Below are positions 58,602-64,000 of a DNA stretch of 64,000 nucleotides, piece by piece. The notes under the pieces are model-generated. The model made no database searches and had not been told where the DNA came from. It saw only the letters and a program-made list of their open reading frames with translations. Within the stretch, counting starts at the first letter, position 1; each line of letters opens with the position of its first letter. A program made the position numbers and the translations under genes. This stretch comes from Caballeronia calidae (lineage in GTDB: Bacteria > Pseudomonadota > Gammaproteobacteria > Burkholderiales > Burkholderiaceae). The stretch is from NCBI RefSeq assembly GCF_900044055.2, contig NZ_FCOX02000001.1, positions 372,001-436,000 on the forward strand. Reading direction: 5' to 3'.

Positions 58602-59546
58602 TCACGCGCCCGGCTCGCCGCGCCGCGCGCGCGGGAAACCATCGGCCATGAAGTCCTGATCGAGATTGGCGGGCAGCATCTCACGCGCGACTTCGATCCA
58701 CGCCCGCGCCGCGTGCGACAGATAACCGTTGCGCCGCCAGCCGAGCGCCATGTCCCAGTGAATCTCCGGCGCGACCACACGGCGGCAGGTGAACGCGTCG
58801 GCGTCGAGCCGGCGGCAGTAGGGCGCGGGCAAGAGCGCGATGCCGATGCCCGCCTGCACCAGCGCCGCCATGAAATCCCAGTGTCCGCTGCGGCCGACGA
58901 TCGTCGGCGCGAAGCCCGCCTCGCGGCACGCGTTGAGCACGACATCGTTGAGCGCGAGGCTTTCGCCGTAGAACACGAACGGCTCGGCGGCGAGATCGGT
59001 GAGGGCGACTTCGCGGGCATCGTCCCAGCGAGAACCCTTCGGCGCGACGAGCCACAGAACCTGCCGGCTGACGGGCAGCACATCGAACATGTCCGTGTTG
59101 ACCGGCTGCAGGACGCCACCCAGCTCCAGCTCGCCGTCGATCAGCGCCGCCTCGATCGCCTTCGAGCCGCGCTCGAACAACTTCAGCTCGACCTTCGGAT
59201 AACGGCGCCGGAACGCGGCGATGGCCGGCGTGAACAGCGATCCGCCCATCGGCGGAATGCCGATCGTCAGCGTGCCGCGCCCGAAGGTGCCGAGATCGTT
59301 GAGTTCGGCTTCGAGGCGCGCGTGCGCCGCCAGCACCTCGACACCGCGCTGATAGACGATCTGGCCCGCGTCCGTCAGCACCATCTGCCGGCCCTCGCGC
59401 AGCAGCAGCGGCGAGCCGACCTCGTCCTCCAGCGCCTTCACCATTTTGCTGATGGTCGGCTGAGTGACGAACATGTGCTCGGCGGCGGCGGTGAAGCTCT
59501 TCTGCTTCACGACCTCGATGAAGTATCGCAAGGCGCGCAATTCCAT
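58602..59546 (-). CDS. LysR-family regulator, likely of lrgAB
   Basis: 314 residues from ATG 59546 with TGGAG upstream. The N-terminal helix-turn-helix reads FTAAAEHMFVTQPTISKMVK; the C-terminal part is a periplasmic-binding-like effector domain. Divergent from lrgAB with 130 AT-rich bases between, the arrangement seen for CidR-type regulators, so control of lrgAB is likely. Effector unknown; CidR responds to acetate or pyruvate in other bacteria. Confidence 0.9.
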   Translation of the reverse strand: MELRALRYFIEVVKQKSFTAAAEHMFVTQPTISKMVKALEDEVGSPLLLREGRQMVLTDAGQIVYQRGVEVLAAHARLEAELNDLGTFGRGTLTIGIPPMGGSLFTPAIAAFRRRYPKVELKLFERGSKAIEAALIDGELELGGVLQPVNTDMFDVLPVSRQVLWLVAPKGSRWDDAREVALTDLAAEPFVFYGESLALNDVVLNACREAGFAPTIVGRSGHWDFMAALVQAGIGIALLPAPYCRRLDADAFTCRRVVAPEIHWDMALGWRRNGYLSHAARAWIEVAREMLPANLDQDFMADGFPRARRGEPGA

Positions 59547-59676
59547 CGTCGACTCCAGAATTCCAGTTTGGAATGATTTGAATAAGGTTAAGTCATTTTT
59601 ATTATGCAAGGGGCGCCCATATACTCTTCCTACAGGTTAACCCTAATCAATTGCATTTCACGTAGAAGAGTCCGCC

Positions 59677-60120
59677 ATGTCCGCCACCCTCACGACCCAC
59701 ACGCCATCCGCTTTCGGCCGCTTCGTGCGCATCGCGCTGCAGTCCGCCGCGCTCGCGGCGATCTGGGTCGCGGCGGACTTCGTCGCACGCAAGCTGGCGT
59801 TGCCCGTGCCGGGCGGCGTCATCGGCCTGGTCGCGCTGCTCGCGCTCCTGTTCTGCGGCGGCATCGCGCCCCGCTGGGTGAAGGCGGGCGCCGACTGGCT
59901 GCTCTCCGACATGCTGCTGTTCTTCATCCCGGCGGCGGTCGCGGCGGTGCAGTACGGCGGCCTCTTCATGGAAGACGGCTGGCGGCTCGCCCTCGTGGTG
60001 GTCGGTGGGACGTTGATGGTGATGGTGGCCGTCGCGTTCGCCGTCGACCGTGCGGCGCGCCTCGAACGCCGTCTCGCGTTGCGCCGCGCGCTCGGCGCAC
60101 GGCACGCGGCGCGGGCCTGA
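59677..60120 (+). CDS. lrgA: CidA/LrgA family holin-like membrane protein
   Basis: 147 residues with four membrane helices; LALPVPGGVIGLVALLALLF and LLLFFIPAAVAAVQYGGLF are the CidA/LrgA core. The charged C-terminal tail is cytoplasmic. Stops 10 bases before lrgB. Family roles include murein hydrolase control and export of small organic acids such as pyruvate. Confidence 0.9.
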   Translation: MSATLTTHTPSAFGRFVRIALQSAALAAIWVAADFVARKLALPVPGGVIGLVALLALLFCGGIAPRWVKAGADWLLSDMLLFFIPAAVAAVQYGGLFMEDGWRLALVVVGGTLMVMVAVAFAVDRAARLERRLALRRALGARHAARA

Positions 60121-60130
60121 GCGAGCGGAC

Positions 60131-60853
60131 ATGAACCACTTTTTCGCCTCTCTTCTCGAAGACGACGCCGCGCGTCTCATCGCGGCTGGCTGCTTCGTGC
60201 TGACCGTCGCGCTGTATTTCGCGGCCAAGCAGCTCTACGCGCGCTTCAAACGGCCGTGGCTCACGCCGCTTCTGGCGGTGCCGGCGGTGCTCGTGCTCAT
60301 CGTCGCGATGGCGCGCATTCCGTACGCCGTTTACTACGCCGACACGCGCTGGCTCATGTGGCTGCTCGGCCCCGCGACCGTCGCGTTCGCGGTGCCGATC
60401 TACGAGTATCGCGCGCTCATCAGGCGGCACTGGCTTTCGCTCACCGTCGGCGTGACCGTCGGCATTCTGGTGGCGGTGGGCGGGTCGCTCGCGCTCGCCA
60501 AGCTGCTGCATCTGTCGCCGGAATTGCAGCGCAGCCTCGCGACGCGCTCCGTTTCCACGCCTTTCGCGCTCGCCGTCTCCGACAAGATTCACGCGCCGAA
60601 GGACCTTACCGCGCTCTTCGTGATCGCGACGGGCGTCTGCGGCATGCTCTTCGGCGAGGTCGTGCTCGCGCTCGTGCCGCTGCGCACGCGGCTCGCGCGC
60701 GGCGCGCTGTTCGGCGCGGCGGCGCATGGCGTCGGCACGGCGAAGGCGCGCGAACTGGGGAACGAAGAGGGCGTCGTCGCGAGTCTCACGATGATGATCG
60801 CGGGCGTCGTGATGGTGCTGCTCGCGCCGGTTCTGTCGGTCCTGCCGTTCTGA
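60131..60853 (+). CDS. lrgB: CidB/LrgB family membrane protein
   Basis: 240 residues, about six to seven membrane helices. RSVSTPFALAVSDKI and FGAAAHGVGTAKARELGNEE are the conserved LrgB motifs. Partner of lrgA in one operon. Confidence 0.92.
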   Translation: MNHFFASLLEDDAARLIAAGCFVLTVALYFAAKQLYARFKRPWLTPLLAVPAVLVLIVAMARIPYAVYYADTRWLMWLLGPATVAFAVPIYEYRALIRRHWLSLTVGVTVGILVAVGGSLALAKLLHLSPELQRSLATRSVSTPFALAVSDKIHAPKDLTALFVIATGVCGMLFGEVVLALVPLRTRLARGALFGAAAHGVGTAKARELGNEEGVVASLTMMIAGVVMVLLAPVLSVLPF

Positions 60854-60930
60854 TCGCGCCATCGCGGGAAGGCCATTTCAGCGTCTCGAAATCACGTTCA
60901 CGATACGAGACTTTGCTACAATCGACGTTC

Positions 60931-61054
60931 GCCTCCGAGGAGCGTTGCGACGGGTGATTCAAAAATCATCCGCCAGGCTCGGAGGCCTTCAATCCGGACG
61001 GTTCGAAGGCATGCAAAAGCCCGCTGAGCCACCGCATTCGAACGGCGCTCACGT
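60931..61054 (+). ncRNA. S-adenosylhomocysteine (SAH) riboswitch
   Basis: GCCTCCGAG at 60931-60939 pairs with CTCGGAGGC at 60978-60986, and the conserved segments CCGAGGAGCGTTGCGACGG and CCAGGCTCGG match the SAH riboswitch. The 3' boundary is estimated. A -10-like TACAAT lies at 60917-60922. SAH binding normally turns on the downstream gene, here ahcY. Confidence 0.93.
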
Positions 61055-61089
61055 CAACATTTCTAGTCTTTTTAGAAAAGGAGGGCGTG

Positions 61090-62511
61090 ATGAACGCCGC
61101 AGTTCTCGATTCCAAATCTTCCAAGGATTACGTCGTCGCCGACATGTCGCTGGCCGCATGGGGCCGCAAGGAACTCGACATCGCTGAAACGGAGATGCCG
61201 GGCCTCATCCAGACGCGCGAAGAGTACAAGGCGCAGCAGCCGCTGAAGGGCGCGCGCATCGCCGGCTCGCTGCACATGACGATTCAAACGGGCGTGCTGA
61301 TCGAAACGCTCACGGCACTGGGCGCGGACGTGCGCTGGGCATCGTGCAACATCTTCTCGACGCAGGACCACGCCGCTGCCGCGATCGCCGCGGGCGGCAC
61401 GCCGGTGTTCGCGTTCAAGGGCGAATCGCTCGACGAGTACTGGGAATTCACGCACCGCATCTTCGAATGGCCGAACGGTCAGTTCGCCAACATGATTCTC
61501 GATGACGGCGGCGACGCAACGCTGCTGCTGATCCTCGGCGCGAAGGCGGAGAAGGACCGCTCGGTCATCGCCAAGCCGACGAACGAGGAAGAAGTCGCGC
61601 TGTACAAGGCCATCGGCAAGCATCTGGACGCGGATCCGACGTACTACTCCACGCGCCTGTCGCACATCCAGGGCGTGACGGAAGAAACGACCACGGGCGT
61701 GCATCGCCTGTATCAGATGGAAAAGGAAGGCCGTCTGCCGTTCCCGGCCATCAACGTCAACGATTCGGTCACGAAGTCGAAGTTCGACAACCTGTACGGC
61801 TGCCGCGAATCGCTCGTCGACGGCATCAAGCGCGCGACCGACGTGATGATCGCGGGCAAGATCGCGGTCGTGGCCGGTTACGGTGACGTGGGCAAGGGCT
61901 GCGCGCAATCGCTGCGCGGTCTGGGCGCCACCGTGTGGGTCACGGAAATCGATCCGATCTGCGCGCTGCAGGCGGCGATGGAAGGCTATCGCGTCGTGAC
62001 GATGGAATACGCCGCCGACAAGGCCGACATCTTCGTGACGGCGACGGGCAACTACCACGTCATCAACCACGACCACATGAAGGCGATGCGCAACAACGCG
62101 ATCGTCTGCAACATCGGCCACTTCGATTCGGAAATCGATATCGCGTCGACGCGCCAGTACACGTGGGACAACATCAAGCCGCAGGTCGATCACATCGTGT
62201 TCCCGGACGGCAAGAAGATCATCATCCTGGCTGAAGGCCGTCTGGTGAACCTCGGCTGCGCGACGGGCCATCCGTCGTTCGTGATGTCGAACTCGTTCAC
62301 GAACCAGACGCTCGCGCAGATCGAACTGTTCACGCAAGGCAAGAAGTACGAGAACAAAGTCTACGTGCTGCCGAAGCATCTCGACGAGAAGGTCGCGCGC
62401 CTGCACCTCGGCCGCATCGGCGCGGAGCTGACCGTGCTGTCGGACGAGCAGGCCGGCTATATCGGCGTCGACAAGAACGGCCCGTTCAAGCCGAATCATT
62501 ACCGCTATTAA
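61090..62511 (+). CDS. ahcY: S-adenosylhomocysteine hydrolase
   Basis: Splits SAH to homocysteine and adenosine with bound NAD. 473 residues from ATG 61090 with AGGAGG upstream. The NAD-binding [20 protein letters not shown] and substrate-site segments [15 protein letters not shown] and [15 protein letters not shown]-like stretch are intact; it ends KPNHYRY, the invariant C-terminus. Controlled by the SAH riboswitch. Confidence 0.98.
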   Translation: MNAAVLDSKSSKDYVVADMSLAAWGRKELDIAETEMPGLIQTREEYKAQQPLKGARIAGSLHMTIQTGVLIETLTALGADVRWASCNIFSTQDHAAAAIAAGGTPVFAFKGESLDEYWEFTHRIFEWPNGQFANMILDDGGDATLLLILGAKAEKDRSVIAKPTNEEEVALYKAIGKHLDADPTYYSTRLSHIQGVTEETTTGVHRLYQMEKEGRLPFPAINVNDSVTKSKFDNLYGCRESLVDGIKRATDVMIAGKIAVVAGYGDVGKGCAQSLRGLGATVWVTEIDPICALQAAMEGYRVVTMEYAADKADIFVTATGNYHVINHDHMKAMRNNAIVCNIGHFDSEIDIASTRQYTWDNIKPQVDHIVFPDGKKIIILAEGRLVNLGCATGHPSFVMSNSFTNQTLAQIELFTQGKKYENKVYVLPKHLDEKVARLHLGRIGAELTVLSDEQAGYIGVDKNGPFKPNHYRY

Positions 62512-62535
62512 TCGCAAGCGGCGGCAGTGCCTTCT

Positions 62536-62560
62536 CGCGGGCGTGACGATCACGCCCGCG
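62536..62560 (+). terminator. Hairpin between ahcY and holin-like gene
   Basis: Perfect 11-bp stem CGCGGGCGTGA/TCACGCCCGCG with a 3-base loop and no T-run. Likely a partial attenuator or 3'-end protector, not a full stop. Confidence 0.45.
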
Positions 62561-62590
62561 CGATTCGATGCATCAACCGGAGAACCTTCG

Positions 62591-62944
62591 ATGACCGTGC
62601 TGCTGACATGGCTGATCAACGCGCTTGCGCTCCTGATCATCACCTATCTCGTGCCGTCGATTCACATTCGCAGTTTCGGCACGGCGCTCATCATCGCGGT
62701 GGTGCTCGGGCTCATCAACGCAGTGTTGAGGCCGCTCCTCATCATCCTCACGCTGCCGGTGACGGTCCTCACGCTCGGGCTTTTCATTCTCGTGGTGAAC
62801 GCGCTGTGCTTCTGGCTGGCGTCGTCGCTGCTGAAGGGCTTCGAAGTGTCGGGATTCTGGTCCGCGTTCTTCGGCTCGATTCTGTACAGCATCGTGTCGT
62901 GGCTGTTGTCGGCGCTCATCTTCGGCAACCGCAACCTCGGCTGA
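62591..62944 (+). CDS. Small four-helix membrane protein, phage-holin family PF04020 type
   Basis: 117 residues, four hydrophobic helices, with NAVLRPLLIILTLPVTVLTL typical of the family named after a phage holin. In this bacterial group it is a chromosomal gene regularly found between ahcY and metF; it is not evidence of a prophage. Function unknown. Confidence 0.85.
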   Translation: MTVLLTWLINALALLIITYLVPSIHIRSFGTALIIAVVLGLINAVLRPLLIILTLPVTVLTLGLFILVVNALCFWLASSLLKGFEVSGFWSAFFGSILYSIVSWLLSALIFGNRNLG

Positions 62945-62987
62945 TTCAGGCCGACGAGGCCTCGCCGCCGCCCGATCATCCATCATC

Positions 62988-63827
62988 ATGAAACCGATCG
63001 AACTCTCATTCGAGTTTTTCCCGCCGAAGACGCAAGACGGCGTGAACAAGCTGCGCGCTTCCCGCGCGGAGCTCAGGAAGCTCTCGCCCAAGTTCGTCTC
63101 CGTGACGTTCGGCGCGGGCGGCTCCACCCAGCAAGGCACGCTCGACAACGTGCTCGAAATGGCCGCGGACGGCTTCGAGGCCGCGCCGCATCTGTCGTGC
63201 ATCGGCTCGTCGAAAGACAATCTGCGCGCGATCCTTTCGAACTATCGTGAGCACGGCATTCGCCATATCGTCGCGCTGCGCGGCGATCTGCCTTCGGGCA
63301 TGGGCGAAGTCGGCGAGTTGCGCTATGCGTCGGAGCTCGTGGCGTTCATTCGTCAGGAGCACGGCGACTGGTTCAACATCGAAGTGGCCGCGTATCCGGA
63401 GTTTCATCCGCAGTCGAAGTCGCCGAAAGCCGATCTCGAAAACTTCGCGCGCAAGGTGAAGGCGGGCGCGAACTCCGCGATCACGCAGTATTTCTTCAAC
63501 GCCGATTCGTACTTCAAGTTTGTCGAGGAAGCGAGGAAGCTCGGCGTCGACGTGCCGATCGTGCCGGGCATCATGCCGATCACCAACTTCACGCAACTGA
63601 TGCGCTTCTCCGACATGTGCGGCGCGGAAGTGCCGAAGTGGGTCGCGCGCCGGCTGGAGAGCTTCGGCGACGATCGCGAATCGATCCGCGCGTTCGGCGC
63701 CGATGTGGTGACGGGCCTGTGCCAGCGTCTCATCGACGAAGGCGCGCCCGGGCTGCATTTCTACACGCTCAACGGCTCGTGGGCTTCGAAGACGATCTGC
63801 GAGCGTCTCGGCTTCAAAAGTCTCTGA
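62988..63827 (+). CDS. metF: 5,10-methylenetetrahydrofolate reductase
   Basis: FAD enzyme that makes 5-methyl-THF for methionine synthesis. 279 residues; starts MKPIELSFEFFPPKT, with VSVTFGAGGST, ALRGDLPSG and GIMPITN motifs and the C-terminal HFYTLN. Forms a methyl-cycle unit with ahcY. Confidence 0.97.
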   Translation: MKPIELSFEFFPPKTQDGVNKLRASRAELRKLSPKFVSVTFGAGGSTQQGTLDNVLEMAADGFEAAPHLSCIGSSKDNLRAILSNYREHGIRHIVALRGDLPSGMGEVGELRYASELVAFIRQEHGDWFNIEVAAYPEFHPQSKSPKADLENFARKVKAGANSAITQYFFNADSYFKFVEEARKLGVDVPIVPGIMPITNFTQLMRFSDMCGAEVPKWVARRLESFGDDRESIRAFGADVVTGLCQRLIDEGAPGLHFYTLNGSWASKTICERLGFKSL

Positions 63828-63844
63828 TTGCATGACTGTTTCAC

Positions 63845-63880
63845 CCGCGCGGCGTTCGCCGCGCGGTTCTGTTCTCTTTC
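63845..63880 (+). terminator. Rho-independent terminator after metF
   Basis: Perfect 9-bp stem CCGCGCGGC/GCCGCGCGG with loop GTTC, followed by a T-rich run, 17 bases after the metF stop. Confidence 0.85.
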
Positions 63881-64000
63881 CCTTCTGTTTTCGCCTTTTT
63901 GCGCCGCGCCGCGTTCGCGCGCGCAATATCTCGCGCCCCGCTCCATCACCTCTGCGCATGGCCGATAACCTACCCTTATTGGAGTGCGATCGACGACAAA

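Noticed and set aside
62591-62944. Holin-like genes as sign of a prophage
   Set aside because: This gene and lrgA are chromosomal family members in stable contexts; no phage structural, integrase or lysis genes are nearby.

Overview
The window is GC-rich chromosomal DNA of a motile beta-proteobacterium. The set of flagellar genes, the gcvT-gcvH-gcvP-sdaA block behind a tandem glycine riboswitch, and the SAH-riboswitch-ahcY-holin-metF block all point to the Burkholderia/Paraburkholderia/Caballeronia group. Species cannot be fixed from the sequence alone.

Layout. 0-2.85 kb: 3' part of flhF, then flhG and fliA (+). 2.85-10.4 kb: a membrane diguanylate cyclase, a Rieske oxygenase, tRNA-Arg(CCG), a di-haem cytochrome c, Rep helicase, a Gfo/Idh/MocA oxidoreductase and a small repetitive protein. 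10.5-18.15 kb: promoter, tandem glycine riboswitch, gcvTHP, a PL5-like lyase gene and sdaA, i.e. glycine and serine breakdown to one-carbon units, ammonia and pyruvate. 18.2-19.55 kb: an overlapping pair of unfamiliar genes, the second with a DUF1828-like start; this is the most accessory-looking spot. 19.55-25.4 kb (-): flhBA, flgMN, flgA. 25.6-34.2 kb (+): flgBCDEFGHIJ (rod, hook, rings) and a YcgR/PilZ gene. 35.2-38.4 kb (+): flgKL. 39.2-43.75 kb (-): fliLMNO and fliPQR. 44.7-51.5 kb (-): fliFGHIJK. 51.8-54.8 kb (+): fliE, fliST, a second FliK-like gene and an FlhB C-domain homologue. 54.8-64 kb: AidB-like dehydrogenase, a DUF937/BON/OmpA protein, LysR with divergent lrgAB, then SAH riboswitch-ahcY-holin-like-metF.

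How it works together. Nearly all rod, hook, MS-ring, C-ring and export-gate genes are present; filament (fliC, fliD), motor (motAB), chemotaxis and flhDC genes are not in this window. FliA and its anti-sigma factor FlgM are both here, and four good sigma-28 promoters are readable by eye, before flgM, ycgR, flgK and fliS. A diguanylate cyclase gene next to fliA and a YcgR gene between flgJ and flgK suggest c-di-GMP control of motility.

Most unusual structure. Three copies of a ~623-bp nested inverted-repeat element sit in the gaps around flgKL and fliLMNOPQR (34.38-35.01, 38.49-39.12 and 43.95-44.57 kb). Each has two ~205-nt imperfect arms and a core of exactly 146 nt closed by a perfect 13-bp inverted repeat. 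The left copy is inverted relative to the other two. No transposase is present. Imperfect or perfect tetranucleotide tracts lie at several of their edges. A second unusual feature is a duplicated ~63-bp leader, found before fliL and again before fliPQR, with a 25-codon ORF overlapping fliP.
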